A stretch of 64,000 nucleotides of DNA from Verrucomicrobiota bacterium. GTDB lineage: Bacteria; Verrucomicrobiota; Verrucomicrobiia; Verrucomicrobiales; Verrucomicrobiaceae. Made by a program: the position numbers and the translations under genes. Below, piece by piece: positions 1 through 8,531 of the stretch (positions are counted from its first letter, which is position 1; each line of letters starts with the position of its first letter). The notes beneath the pieces were generated by a model. That model had not been told where the DNA came from, ran no database searches, and saw only the letters and a list, made by a program, of their open reading frames with translations. The DNA lies in the NCBI GenBank assembly GCA_025360015.1, contig JANYCZ010000025.1, positions 165,356-229,355 on the forward strand, given 5' to 3'.

Positions 1-399
1 CCACTTCATATTGGTGACCAGTCACAGAAGGATATGACACACTCACAGCCTGACTCGGCGTTTTACGAGGCCAAGTTTCAGTGGGACGGACGTGGAAAAA
101 TTGGAGATATCTATCTTGTCATCCAAGTTTCTCACCTTGTCCCCAAAGACTACCCTGACTTCGACAAAGGGTATTGGAAATCCGAATTGCTGCTGAATGA
201 CAAGCCGGTTGTCATCCTGAACACCAAACTCCGGGGCAAGGAAGAGACAGCCAAGCTGGAGACTATTGTCCTGCCGATCAAGCTTGATGCACTGAAGCAA
301 GGCAGCAACACGCTCAAGATCAAACCGGGTGCCAAAGACGGCGACCTGGATGACTTCGAACTGCATCGCGTCTCCATCGAAAGCAGCAAGCCGCGCTAG
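1..399 (+). CDS. 3' part of an unidentified protein (5' end probably outside window)
   Basis: The reading frame is open from nucleotide 1 to a TAG at 397-399, so the gene probably begins upstream of the window. An internal ATG at 34 follows a purine-rich AGAAGG and could start a 121-residue protein instead. The sequence is beta-rich and ends in a stretch resembling the last strands of a carbohydrate-binding jelly roll (LDALKQGSNTLKI followed by DDFELHRVSIE). No signal peptide or catalytic motif is visible. It lies 24 nt before the DUF1501 gene, and in Verrucomicrobia and Planctomycetes DUF1501 genes commonly follow a DUF1549/DUF1553 gene. This could be the tail of such a protein or a small lone domain. 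Function is not assigned. Confidence 0.45.
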   Translation, partial: PLHIGDQSQKDMTHSQPDSAFYEAKFQWDGRGKIGDIYLVIQVSHLVPKDYPDFDKGYWKSELLLNDKPVVILNTKLRGKEETAKLETIVLPIKLDALKQGSNTLKIKPGAKDGDLDDFELHRVSIESSKPR

Positions 400-423
400 A
401 TCACTGGACGTTATAACCAAGCC

Positions 424-1773
424 ATGACTACACGCCGCCACCTTCTCCAAACCAGCTCGACAGGCTTTGGCTGGCTGGCGTTTAATGCGCTGCATCAGCA
501 GTGGGTGAGTGCGGCGGCACCGCCGAAGACGATCAATCCGCTGTCAGCGAAAGAGCCCCACTTTGCTGCGAAGGCGAAGAGGGTGATCTTTATGTTTATG
601 CAAGGTGGGCCGAGCCATCTGGACACGTTTGATTACAAGCCCGAGCTTGCGAAGGCGGAAGCGGACAAGGTGCAGAAGTACATGGGGTCGGTGTTTGAGT
701 TCAAGCCGCGTGGCAAAAGTGGGCTCATGATTTCGGAGGCGTTTCCTGAGCTGGCAAAGCATGCGGATGATCTCTGCCTGCTGAACGGGATGCAGACACG
801 CACGAATGCGCACCAGATGGCGACGGTGGCGCTGCACATCGGCAGCGAGACGTTTGTGAGGCCTTCGATGGGTGCGTGGATTGTTTATGGACTCGGCACG
901 GAGGCGGAGGATCTGCCGGGGTTTGTGACGATCAATCCGGCAGCGGACAGTGGCGGAGCGATGAACTATGGCTCGGCATTTTTGCCTGCGACGTTTCAAG
1001 GCACGCGCTTGAGCAGTGGCGGGGGTGGCGTGCCGGATTTGAGCAATGGGCGGCTTAGTGACGCGCAGCAGCGCAAGCAGATCGAGTTCATTCAGAAGGC
1101 CAATCGCAGGCTGCTCAGCGGGGATCCGGGGAATCCAGAGATTGAGGGTATTATTCAGAGCTATGAGCTGGCCTACAAGATGCAGACGAGTGTGCCTGAC
1201 CTGCTGGATCTGGACAAGGAGCCACGGCACATTCGTGAACTTTATGGTCTGGATGATGGCAGCACGGAACGCTTTGGCACGCAGTGCCTCATGGCGCGGC
1301 GCATGGCGGAAAAGGGTGTGCGATTTATTCAGCTCACTTCACCGGGATGGGATCATCATAATAATCTACGAGAGAGTCTCGCGCGTCAGTGCACGTCGAT
1401 TGACAAGCCTATAGCTGGATTGATCGCGGATCTGAAGCAGCGGGACATGCTGAAGGACACGCTCATTATCTGGGGTGGTGAGTTTGGGCGTGGCAGCGGC
1501 TTCGATAATGAGCCTTACAACGGGCGTGGGCATAACGGCGGCGGCTATACCATGTGGATGGCGGGCGGCGGCGTGAAGGGTGGCTTTGCCTACGGCAGCA
1601 CGAATGACATGGGGGACAAGGCGGAGTCTGGCATCATCGGCACGCATGATCTGCATGCGACCGTGCTGCATCTGCTGGGCATGAATCACGAGCGGCTGAC
1701 GTATCGCTATGCGGGAAGAAACTTTCGGCTGACGGATGTGAGCGGCGAGGTGGCGAAGGCGATTCTGGCGTGA
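424..1773 (+). CDS. DUF1501 family secreted protein (sulfatase-like fold)
   Basis: This 449-residue protein is of the DUF1501 type, abundant in Planctomycetes and Verrucomicrobia and related to the alkaline phosphatase/sulfatase fold. The N-terminus has a twin-arginine-like signal (TTRRHLLQTSS then a hydrophobic stretch and an AAA region), so Tat export is likely. Family landmarks are FMFMQGGPSHLDTFDYKP near residue 60, GWDHHNN in the middle, WGGEFGR and the GRGHNGGGYTMWMAGGGVKGG stretch, and a C-terminal GTHDLHATVLHLLG. The conserved Asp, His and Glu residues suggest a metal site, but the biochemical activity of the family is not established. Length is normal. It follows the partial gene by 24 nt and probably forms one unit with it. 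Confidence 0.9.
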   Translation: MTTRRHLLQTSSTGFGWLAFNALHQQWVSAAAPPKTINPLSAKEPHFAAKAKRVIFMFMQGGPSHLDTFDYKPELAKAEADKVQKYMGSVFEFKPRGKSGLMISEAFPELAKHADDLCLLNGMQTRTNAHQMATVALHIGSETFVRPSMGAWIVYGLGTEAEDLPGFVTINPAADSGGAMNYGSAFLPATFQGTRLSSGGGGVPDLSNGRLSDAQQRKQIEFIQKANRRLLSGDPGNPEIEGIIQSYELAYKMQTSVPDLLDLDKEPRHIRELYGLDDGSTERFGTQCLMARRMAEKGVRFIQLTSPGWDHHNNLRESLARQCTSIDKPIAGLIADLKQRDMLKDTLIIWGGEFGRGSGFDNEPYNGRGHNGGGYTMWMAGGGVKGGFAYGSTNDMGDKAESGIIGTHDLHATVLHLLGMNHERLTYRYAGRNFRLTDVSGEVAKAILA

Positions 1774-1786
1774 CGGCGCAAGCCCA

Positions 1787-2539
1787 TCAGTAGGTCGCTC
1801 TGCCGCCGGACAAATCGAACACGGCACCGGTGGTGAAGGAGCAGTCTTCGGAACTAAGCCAGGCGACGAGTGCGGCCGCTTCTTCCTTTTTGCCAAAGCG
1901 ATTCATCGGGATCTTCGCGAGCATGTAGTCGATGTGCTGCTGCGTCATCTGCTTGAGGATGTCCGTCTCGATGACCGCGGGCGTGATGGCATTGACGATG
2001 ATGTTGCTGGTGGCAAGCTCCTTGCCGAGCGATTTCGTCAATGCAACGACCCCGGCCTTCGATGCGCTGTAATGCGCGGCGTTGGGGTTGCCCTCCTTTC
2101 CGGCGATGGAGGCGATGTTGACGATGCGGCCGTAGCCGTTTTTGAGCATGTGCGGCACGACGGCATGGCAGCAGTGGAAGGGGCCGTTCAGATTGATCGC
2201 CAGCACGCGCTGCCATTCGGCGGGGTCGGTTTCCCAGACCTTGGCGTTTGTGCCTGCGATGCCTGCGTTGTTCACAAGGATGTCGATCTTACCAAAGGCA
2301 CCGATGGTGGATGCGGCGGCGCTTTCCACGGAGGTGATGCTGGTGAGATCCACGGTGGCGGTATGCACTTTGCCCAGGGCGGAGAGTTCGCCCTTGGCGG
2401 ATTCCAGCGCTGCGGCATCGATGTCCCAGAGACAGACGCCCGCGCCGGAGCGCAGCAGGCGCTCTGCGATGGCGTAGCCGATGCCGCGTGCGCCACCGGT
2501 GATGATGGCAACTCTGTCCTTGAGGTCGATTTGATTCAT
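1787..2539 (-). CDS. SDR family oxidoreductase (FabG-like)
   Basis: A 250-residue classical short-chain dehydrogenase/reductase. The NAD(P)-binding TGGARGIG motif is near residue 15, NNAG near 90, the catalytic Ser in NIASIAG and the YSASK catalytic pair near 155, and the C-terminal GAVFDLSGGRATY is typical of the 3-oxoacyl-ACP reductase branch. Substrate cannot be read from sequence: fatty-acid or sugar/alcohol oxidoreduction are both possible. It lies 17 nt downstream of the FKBP gene on the same strand, so the two are probably co-transcribed. Confidence 0.88.
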   Translation of the reverse strand: MNQIDLKDRVAIITGGARGIGYAIAERLLRSGAGVCLWDIDAAALESAKGELSALGKVHTATVDLTSITSVESAAASTIGAFGKIDILVNNAGIAGTNAKVWETDPAEWQRVLAINLNGPFHCCHAVVPHMLKNGYGRIVNIASIAGKEGNPNAAHYSASKAGVVALTKSLGKELATSNIIVNAITPAVIETDILKQMTQQHIDYMLAKIPMNRFGKKEEAAALVAWLSSEDCSFTTGAVFDLSGGRATY

Positions 2540-2556
2540 GGGCAGAGCAATCGCGC

Positions 2557-2961
2557 CTAATCCTCCCAGACTTTCAGCAGTTCCACTTCAAAGATGAGCG
2601 TTTCGTTCGGGCCGATGTCGATCCCTGCGCCGCGTTTGCCGTAGGCCAGCTCAGGCGGGATGAAGAAACGAAACTTCGCCCCTTCCTGCATGAGTTGCAG
2701 GCCTTCCTTCCAGCCTTTGATCACCCGCTTGAGGGGAAACTCGGCTGGTTCGCGACCGGCGAGGTAGGAACTGTCGAACTCCACGCCGCTGAGCAGTGTG
2801 CCGCGGTAGTTTACCACCACGGTGTCTTTCGCCTTCGGGCTTTTGCCTGCGCCAGGGGCGAGCACCTGGTATTGCAGGCCGCTGGCGGTGGTGGTGACCC
2901 CTTCTTTCGTGGTGTTTTCGGCGAGGAAGGCTTTGCCGGTTTCGAGAACAGATGATGACAT
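2557..2961 (-). CDS. FKBP-type peptidyl-prolyl cis-trans isomerase
   Basis: A 134-residue single FKBP domain preceded by a short leader. Diagnostic stretches are TASGLQYQVL, VVVNYRGTLLSGVEFDSS, FPLKRVIKGWKEGLQLM, FFIPPELAYG and ETLIFEVELLKV, which cover the FK506-binding pocket and the proline-isomerase core. There is no signal peptide or lipobox, so it is probably cytoplasmic. It is the first gene of a two-gene unit with the SDR and diverges from the DUF1592 gene across about 140 nt that holds both promoters. Confidence 0.93.
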   Translation of the reverse strand: MSSSVLETGKAFLAENTTKEGVTTTASGLQYQVLAPGAGKSPKAKDTVVVNYRGTLLSGVEFDSSYLAGREPAEFPLKRVIKGWKEGLQLMQEGAKFRFFIPPELAYGKRGAGIDIGPNETLIFEVELLKVWED

Positions 2962-3103
2962 GGAGAAAGAGATCAGGGGGCGCGCTTCATCAGCGCAGGC
3001 TTCGGCGCACGCAACTGCAAATCATGCGCAATGCGCCGTTGGTTTTGACGAAATCCCTGCCACTTTGGATGCGTATCTTTGATACTCCCCATTTCATCTT
3101 TTC

Positions 3104-5806
3104 ATGCTTTGCCGCCTCCTCTTCGCATCCTTCGTTGTCCCCTCTCTGCTGGCCGCTGCCGAACGTGGCCAGGATGCCTACAATCAACGCATCCTGCCTC
3201 TGCTGCAAAAATTCTGCTACGACTGCCATGGCGATGGCTCGGACAAAGGCGACTTCGCGCTGGATGAATATCCTGAATTTTCCAAGCTCATCGGCGACAA
3301 GGTGCTGTGGGATCATGCGAGGCAGCAGCTCATCACGCATGTGATGCCGCCGGAGAAGAAGGACAAGCCGTCCCTGCCGGAGCGTGATGAGATCGTGGCG
3401 TGGATCGACAGCACTGTGTTTTGGTTTGATCCGCAGAAGATTGATCCCGGCCACACCACCTACCGGCGCCTGAACCGCACCGAGTACAACAACACCATCC
3501 GCGATCTGCTGCTGGTGGACATGAAGCCCGCGAACGAATTCCCGCCGGACGACACGGGCTACGGCTTTGACAACATCGGCGACGTGCTCAGCATCTCGCC
3601 GCTGCTGATGGAAAAGTATATCCGCGCCGCCAATGCCGTGGCGGACAAGGCGCTGGACACTTCCGATGTGGAGCGGCTGGACCTGGAACTGGGAGCCAAG
3701 AAGTTCTGGAACCAGAAAGGTGAAACGAAAGAGTGGGACAATGTGCGCTGGTTTCACAGCAATGCGGATGCGGCGACCAAATTCACCGCCCCCGCGAGCG
3801 GCAACTATGTGCTGAAATTTCGCCTCTCGGCGACGCAGGCCGGGCCGGATGCCGCGAAGGTGGCGCTGCGGGTGGATGACAAGGAGCTAGGCACCTTCGA
3901 CGTGACGGCACCCTACCGTGGCGACAAAGGCCCGTGGCAGACCATCCAGCAAACGGTCCCGCTGAAAGGTGGCGAGCACAAAATCGTGGTGCGCTTTTTG
4001 AATGATTTTGCCGATCCGCAGAACCCTGATCCTGACAAGCGTGACCGCAATCTCGCGCTGGACAAGATTGACGTGGAAGGCCCGGATGGTTTGCTGCCGC
4101 CGCGTGGCACACGGCTGGTGCAGTGGCTGCTGGATGGCAAGCCTGCGGGCCTGCCTGCCATCAAGCTCAGCGGCGAGGATTTTGAAAATGGCCAAGGGGA
4201 TGCGTCACGCGACACGGGCACCATCGAGCTCCCCTCGAACGGCTATGTGAAGCATGACATTGATCTCGCCGCGCCTGGCAAGTACCGCCTCATCATCAAA
4301 GCGGGTGCGCAGCAGGCGGGTGGTGAACCGGCGAAGTTCGATGTGCGCGTCGGTGGAAAAAATGCCGGCTCTTTTTCCATCACTGCCAAAAGCCAGACTC
4401 CTCAGTGGTTCAACACCGAAGTGGAGCTGCCAGCGGGCAAACATGAAATCCAGGTATGGTTTCTGAATGATTTCTACGACGAGAAAACCAAAGATGACCG
4501 GAACTTCTGGCTGCACCAGCTCACGGTGGAAGGTCCGGTCAACCAGCCCGGCGGCGGCGCCTTCGCTGATGTGCACGCTTTGGTGGACAAGCTGGGCCAG
4601 CGCCTGTTTCGCCGTCCGCTGCGTGATGCAGAGAAGGCCAAGTGGTACGGCATCGCTGATCTCGGTCTCAAAGAAAGTCTGCCGCCGCTGGAGGCCATGG
4701 GCTACGTGCTGCGCGGCATGCTCATGTCTCCGGGGTTTCTCTATCGCGGCTCGCCCACGCCCGTCGGTGTGACGCAGAACGGCGTGGCTTTGATTGATGA
4801 GTACAGCCTCGCTTCACGCCTCTCTTATTTCCTCTGGTCGGCGCCGCCGGATGACAAGCTGCTGCAACTCGCCGCTAAAGGTGAGCTGCGCAAAAATCTC
4901 GCGACGGAAGTGAAGCGCATGATTGGCGACTACCGCGCCTGGAGCCTCACTGAGGACTTCGCAGGCCAGTGGCTGCAACTGCGCGACATGGACATCGTGG
5001 ACGTGGATCAGAAACGTTTTCCAGAATGGAAGGGCGGGCTGGGGTACATGATGAAGAAGGAATCGCAGACCTTTTTTGACAACATCCTGCGCAACAATCT
5101 CAGCGTCATCGAATTCCTCAACGCCGACTACTCCTTCCTGAATGAGAAGCTCGCCCGCTACTATGGCATCCAGGGTGTCAAAGGTGACAAATACCAGAAG
5201 GTCTCGCTGCAAGGCACGCCGCGTGGCGGCATCCTGACACAGGGCAGCATTCTCACACTGACCTCCACGCCGACGCGAACCTCTCCGGTGAAGCGTGGCA
5301 AGTATCTGCTGGAAAACATTCTCGGCACCCCGCCGCCGCCAGCGCCTGGTGGTGTGCCGCCACTGGATGAAAAGAAGCAAATGTTCGGCAAGCTGACGCT
5401 GCGGCAGCAGTTCTCTGAACATCGCAGCAATGCCGCCTGTGCCGGCTGCCATGCGTTTCTGGATCCCATGGGATTCGCCTTTGAAAACTACGACGCCATC
5501 GGCCGCTGGCGTGACGAGGAGAAGAAGCAGCCCATCGACGCCTCCGGGACGCTCATACGCGGCCAGACCTTTGCCAACCTGGCCGAACTGCGCACCATCC
5601 TCGTGCGAGACATGAGCGATCAGTTTGTCAAAAACCTTGCCGACAACCTCCTCATCTACGCCTTGGGACGCGGCCTCGAATATTCCGACAAGCCGGCCGT
5701 GGAGGAGATTCTGCGCAAAGCCAAGGCCTCCGGCAACCGCATGCAGGACATCATCCTTGCCGTGTGTGAGAGCGTGCCGTTTCAGAAGATGCGGGTGACT
5801 CCCTAA
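3104..5806 (+). CDS. DUF1587/DUF1592/DUF1588/DUF1585 cytochrome-type secreted protein
   Basis: A 900-residue exported protein of the planctomycete/verrucomicrobium cytochrome class. The order is: signal peptide (first ~20 residues), a PSCyt1-like heme segment with CYDCH near residue 40, DUF1587 (YRRLNRTEYNNTIRDLL near 122), two beta-sandwich modules (about residues 200-325 and 385-490), DUF1595 (RLFRRPLRDAEK near 505), DUF1592 (SRLSYFLWSAPPDD), DUF1588 (GGILTQGSILTLTSTPTRTSP, with a second heme motif CAGCH), and DUF1585 at the C-terminus. The two sandwich modules share the phrase FLNDF and look like an internal duplication of a carbohydrate-binding domain. A periplasmic redox role at polysaccharides is inferred and unproven. 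Confidence 0.9.
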   Translation: MLCRLLFASFVVPSLLAAAERGQDAYNQRILPLLQKFCYDCHGDGSDKGDFALDEYPEFSKLIGDKVLWDHARQQLITHVMPPEKKDKPSLPERDEIVAWIDSTVFWFDPQKIDPGHTTYRRLNRTEYNNTIRDLLLVDMKPANEFPPDDTGYGFDNIGDVLSISPLLMEKYIRAANAVADKALDTSDVERLDLELGAKKFWNQKGETKEWDNVRWFHSNADAATKFTAPASGNYVLKFRLSATQAGPDAAKVALRVDDKELGTFDVTAPYRGDKGPWQTIQQTVPLKGGEHKIVVRFLNDFADPQNPDPDKRDRNLALDKIDVEGPDGLLPPRGTRLVQWLLDGKPAGLPAIKLSGEDFENGQGDASRDTGTIELPSNGYVKHDIDLAAPGKYRLIIKAGAQQAGGEPAKFDVRVGGKNAGSFSITAKSQTPQWFNTEVELPAGKHEIQVWFLNDFYDEKTKDDRNFWLHQLTVEGPVNQPGGGAFADVHALVDKLGQRLFRRPLRDAEKAKWYGIADLGLKESLPPLEAMGYVLRGMLMSPGFLYRGSPTPVGVTQNGVALIDEYSLASRLSYFLWSAPPDDKLLQLAAKGELRKNLATEVKRMIGDYRAWSLTEDFAGQWLQLRDMDIVDVDQKRFPEWKGGLGYMMKKESQTFFDNILRNNLSVIEFLNADYSFLNEKLARYYGIQGVKGDKYQKVSLQGTPRGGILTQGSILTLTSTPTRTSPVKRGKYLLENILGTPPPPAPGGVPPLDEKKQMFGKLTLRQQFSEHRSNAACAGCHAFLDPMGFAFENYDAIGRWRDEEKKQPIDASGTLIRGQTFANLAELRTILVRDMSDQFVKNLADNLLIYALGRGLEYSDKPAVEEILRKAKASGNRMQDIILAVCESVPFQKMRVTP

Positions 5807-5862
5807 AGCTGCTTTCATTCCGGCCAAGCCAAGGCAGCCCTGCCACCACAAACTGTTACTTC

Positions 5863-6504
5863 ATGGACACTTCGAATGCTTCTGAAAAACCTTCCAGTGA
5901 AAGCTGGCGCGATGAGCCCACCCAACCCAAGCAGAAGGCCGTGCTTGAATTTCTCAAGATGCCAGTGCCGCCGACACGCGGTGGTGCGAGCAACATGATC
6001 CAGGCTGTCTTTGAAAGCCCCGCAGGCTATGCTCATCGGAGCGTGTGGGATGCCACCAAGCATGAACTGCATCCAGATCTTTACCCGCCGGAGCCCGAGA
6101 AGAAGATTCCAGTCGCGAAACCGCCCACCTTGTTTGGCTATGCGGTGAAGGGAATTCTGGTGCTGGCGGCGATCTTTTATGCCATCGACAAGTATCAGGA
6201 GAAAGGGGGCGGCCCTGCCCCCAGCCCTGAGTCGGAGCCTGCCGTTGCAACGCCAGCTGCCGCAGTGAAAAACACCCCCGCGCCCCAAACACCCGAACGC
6301 AAGCCGGTCAGCGAAATCATTGCGCTGGAGAGCACGGACGGCAAAACGATCCAGGCCAAGGTGCTCGCACTGACCAAGACCACCGTCCTGATTCGGCGGG
6401 CGGATGGCCAGACTTTTGATCTGCCCATTGATCGTCTGACCGCGGACTCGAAACAACGGATCGAGGAGTATCGGGCGGCGAAACGCGCGGGCCTGGTGAA
6501 ATGA
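5863..6504 (+). CDS. single-pass membrane protein with C-terminal SHD1-like domain
   Basis: A 213-residue protein with a soluble N-terminal half of about 85 residues, one hydrophobic segment (LFGYAVKGILVLAAIFYAI, about residues 87-106), a Pro/Ala-rich linker, and a C-terminal module of about 60 residues. That module resembles the SHD1 domain: EIIALESTDGKTIQAKVLAL followed by DLPIDRLTADSKQRIEEY. Such domains recur in planctomycete and verrucomicrobial envelope proteins; their binding partner is unknown. The gene ends 12 nt before the first operator of the catabolic locus and probably belongs to the preceding housekeeping region. Confidence 0.7.
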   Translation: MDTSNASEKPSSESWRDEPTQPKQKAVLEFLKMPVPPTRGGASNMIQAVFESPAGYAHRSVWDATKHELHPDLYPPEPEKKIPVAKPPTLFGYAVKGILVLAAIFYAIDKYQEKGGGPAPSPESEPAVATPAAAVKNTPAPQTPERKPVSEIIALESTDGKTIQAKVLALTKTTVLIRRADGQTFDLPIDRLTADSKQRIEEYRAAKRAGLVK

Positions 6505-6515
6505 TCTGGCATGTG

Positions 6516-6536
6516 CTGGTTCCTTGACCGGACCAG
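6516..6536. promoter_or_regulatory. operator copy A (CTGGTY-N9-RACCAG)
   Basis: The interrupted palindrome CTGGT-TCCTTGACCGG-ACCAG, extended by one G/C pair on each side, lies 46 nt before the ATG of the first Gfo/Idh gene. Three further copies with the same 11-nt spacer occur at 12122, 19962 and 29949, each at a promoter region of the same locus. It is probably the binding site of the regulator at 29970-31055 (inference). Confidence 0.75.
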
Positions 6537-6582
6537 CTCATTTTTCTTGGATCAGGCCCTGGACAGCGTTTACTCCGCCAAC

Positions 6583-7572
6583 ATGCATTCCATCCTCATC
6601 ATCGGCTGCGGCAGCATTGGCGAGCGCCATCTGCGCTGCTTTCAGCAGAGCGGCCGCTGCGCCGTCAGCGTGTGTGATGCCAATGCGCGGCTGCTGAGCG
6701 AGGTCAGCCTGCGCTACCATGTCACGGCATTCGCCAGCCTTGCGGATGCAATGAAGGCGCAGCGTTTTGACGCGTGGATCATCTGCACGCCTGCGCACAC
6801 GCATCTGGCCATTGCGCGTGAAGGTGCGGCCCATGGCGCGGCTTTGTTGATCGAGAAACCTTTATCAGTCACGCTGGAGGGGCTGGAAGAAACGCGTGAC
6901 GCCATCGCTGAGAGCGACCGGTTTGTGGCTGTGGCGTATGTCTATCACTGCTTCCCGTGGATCGTGGCGGCACGCGAGTTTTTGCAGAGTGGTGCTTTTG
7001 GCAGGGCGCTGCATGCCAGCGTGGTGGCTGGGCAGCATTTCCCCACGTTTCGGCCTGCCTATCGCGACATCTACTACGCACGCCACGAAACTGGCGGTGG
7101 CGCTATTCAGGATGCGATCACTCACATCGTGAATGCCATGGAATGGATGATCGGGCCGATGACGCGTGTGTTTTGCGATGCGGCGCATCAGCAGCTCGAA
7201 GGCGTGACGGTGGAGGACACGGTCAATATCACCGCGCGTCATGGCCATGTGCTGGCCAGCTATGCGATGACGCAGTTTCAGGCGGCAAACGAAACCATCT
7301 TTGAAATTCACTGCGAGCGTGGCAGCGTGAAGATCGAATCCCACGCGCAACGCTGGAGCAGCATCGCACTCGGCGAGACAGCCTGGACCTGGCGCACCAC
7401 CGCACCGCTGGAGCGTGATGAACTCTTCATCGCCCAGGCGAACGCTTTTCTAGATGGCATGGAAGGCAAGCCGTGCGCGCTGTGTACTTTTGATGAAGCG
7501 GTGCAGACGCTGCGCTTCAACCGTGCCGCGCTCGAATCGGCCGCCACCGGCCTGCCCATCACGATTTCATGA
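6583..7572 (+). CDS. Gfo/Idh/MocA family oxidoreductase
   Basis: A 329-residue NAD(P)-dependent sugar oxidoreductase. The Rossmann motif GCGSIGERHLR opens the protein. EKPLSV near residue 92 carries the catalytic Lys, and GGGAIQDAITHIVNAMEW near 173 carries the Asp/His of the active-site loop. I start it at ATG 6583, which puts the Rossmann strand at the N-terminus; the longer frame from 6511 would translate the operator. It is the first of four tightly coupled genes (4-nt ATGA overlap with the next). Members of the family oxidise ring hydroxyls of sugars, inositols or amino sugars; the substrate here is unknown. Operator A lies 46 nt upstream. Confidence 0.9.
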   Translation: MHSILIIGCGSIGERHLRCFQQSGRCAVSVCDANARLLSEVSLRYHVTAFASLADAMKAQRFDAWIICTPAHTHLAIAREGAAHGAALLIEKPLSVTLEGLEETRDAIAESDRFVAVAYVYHCFPWIVAAREFLQSGAFGRALHASVVAGQHFPTFRPAYRDIYYARHETGGGAIQDAITHIVNAMEWMIGPMTRVFCDAAHQQLEGVTVEDTVNITARHGHVLASYAMTQFQAANETIFEIHCERGSVKIESHAQRWSSIALGETAWTWRTTAPLERDELFIAQANAFLDGMEGKPCALCTFDEAVQTLRFNRAALESAATGLPITIS

Positions 7573-8531
7573 GCAGCAGCGGCAAACAACTTCGCCTGGC
7601 CATGCTGGGCATGATCGAAGGCAACGGCCACCCCTATTCGTGGAGCGCCATCATCAATGGCTACGATCCTGCGGCTATGGCGCAGTGTCCGTACGCAGGC
7701 ATCATTGCGTATCTAGGCTTGCAGGACTTGGCGGCGATGGGAATCCGCGGTGCGCGAGTGACTCACCTGTGGACCGATGATCCTGAGGATGCGCCTAAGG
7801 TCGCGGCTGCGAGTTTGATCCCGAACATCGTCGCTCGGCCAGAGGATGTCATTGGCCAAGTGGATGCGGTGATTATCTCGACCGATGATGGGGATGATCA
7901 CATCCGCCGCGTGCGTCCTTTTATTGAAGCCGGGCTGCCGGTCTTTGTGGACAAGCCGATGGCTACGAACATCGCTGATCTGCGGCAGTTTGTGCAGTGG
8001 CACGAGGCGGGAGCCGTCATTCTCTCGACCAGCGGCATGCGCTATGCGCCGGAGATGAGATTGAGCGATGAGCAACGCACGCAGCTTGGCGAACTGCGCT
8101 GGATCACCAGCTTTACCTGCAAGAGTTGGGAGCGTTATGGCATTCACGCGCTTGAGGCTATCGAGCCGCTGCTCGCCCCTGGTTTTTTAACTGTGCAAGC
8201 GATGAGCGATGCGGGTGGCGATGTGATGCATCTCACGCATCGAAGCGGTGTGCGCGTCACGATTGGTGCGATTCACGATGCGTACGGCAGCTTTGGCGCG
8301 GTGCATCTCTACGGCACGCAGGGGCAGCTACCTCTGCGCCTGAACGACACTTACCATGCCTTCCGCGGGCAGTTGGTCGCGTTCATCGACATGTTGCAAA
8401 CCGGCACGCGTCCCCTGCCCTTTGCAGAAACCGTTGAGCTTATGGCCGTGATCATTGCCGGACGGAGCAGCCGCGAGCAGAATGGCGCGATCATACACAT
8501 TGCAGACATTCTTGCTGAAACACTTTCATGA
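7569..8531 (+). CDS. Gfo/Idh/MocA-like oxidoreductase, second of pair
   Basis: A 320-residue Gfo/Idh/MocA-type protein with a less typical N-terminus (LAMLGMIEGNGHPYSWSAIING, so the dinucleotide motif is G-x-x-E-G-N-G rather than GxGxxG). A clear VDKPMATN holds the catalytic Lys near residue 120, and GIHALEAIEPL is in the C-terminal half. The start overlaps the upstream stop by 4 nt (ATGA), and it overlaps the following aldolase the same way, which indicates translational coupling. Its divergence from the first oxidoreductase suggests a different step or a heteromeric partner rather than a recent duplicate. Confidence 0.82.
   Translation: MSSSGKQLRLAMLGMIEGNGHPYSWSAIINGYDPAAMAQCPYAGIIAYLGLQDLAAMGIRGARVTHLWTDDPEDAPKVAAASLIPNIVARPEDVIGQVDAVIISTDDGDDHIRRVRPFIEAGLPVFVDKPMATNIADLRQFVQWHEAGAVILSTSGMRYAPEMRLSDEQRTQLGELRWITSFTCKSWERYGIHALEAIEPLLAPGFLTVQAMSDAGGDVMHLTHRSGVRVTIGAIHDAYGSFGAVHLYGTQGQLPLRLNDTYHAFRGQLVAFIDMLQTGTRPLPFAETVELMAVIIAGRSSREQNGAIIHIADILAETLS

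Noticed and set aside
4814..5851. 345-residue minus-strand frame opposite the DUF1592 gene
   Set aside because: Antisense shadow of a GC-rich gene; no family motif, while the plus strand has clear domains. The same applies to other long antisense frames, for example 44501-45976 opposite the coiled-coil gene and 47308-48435 opposite the helicase.
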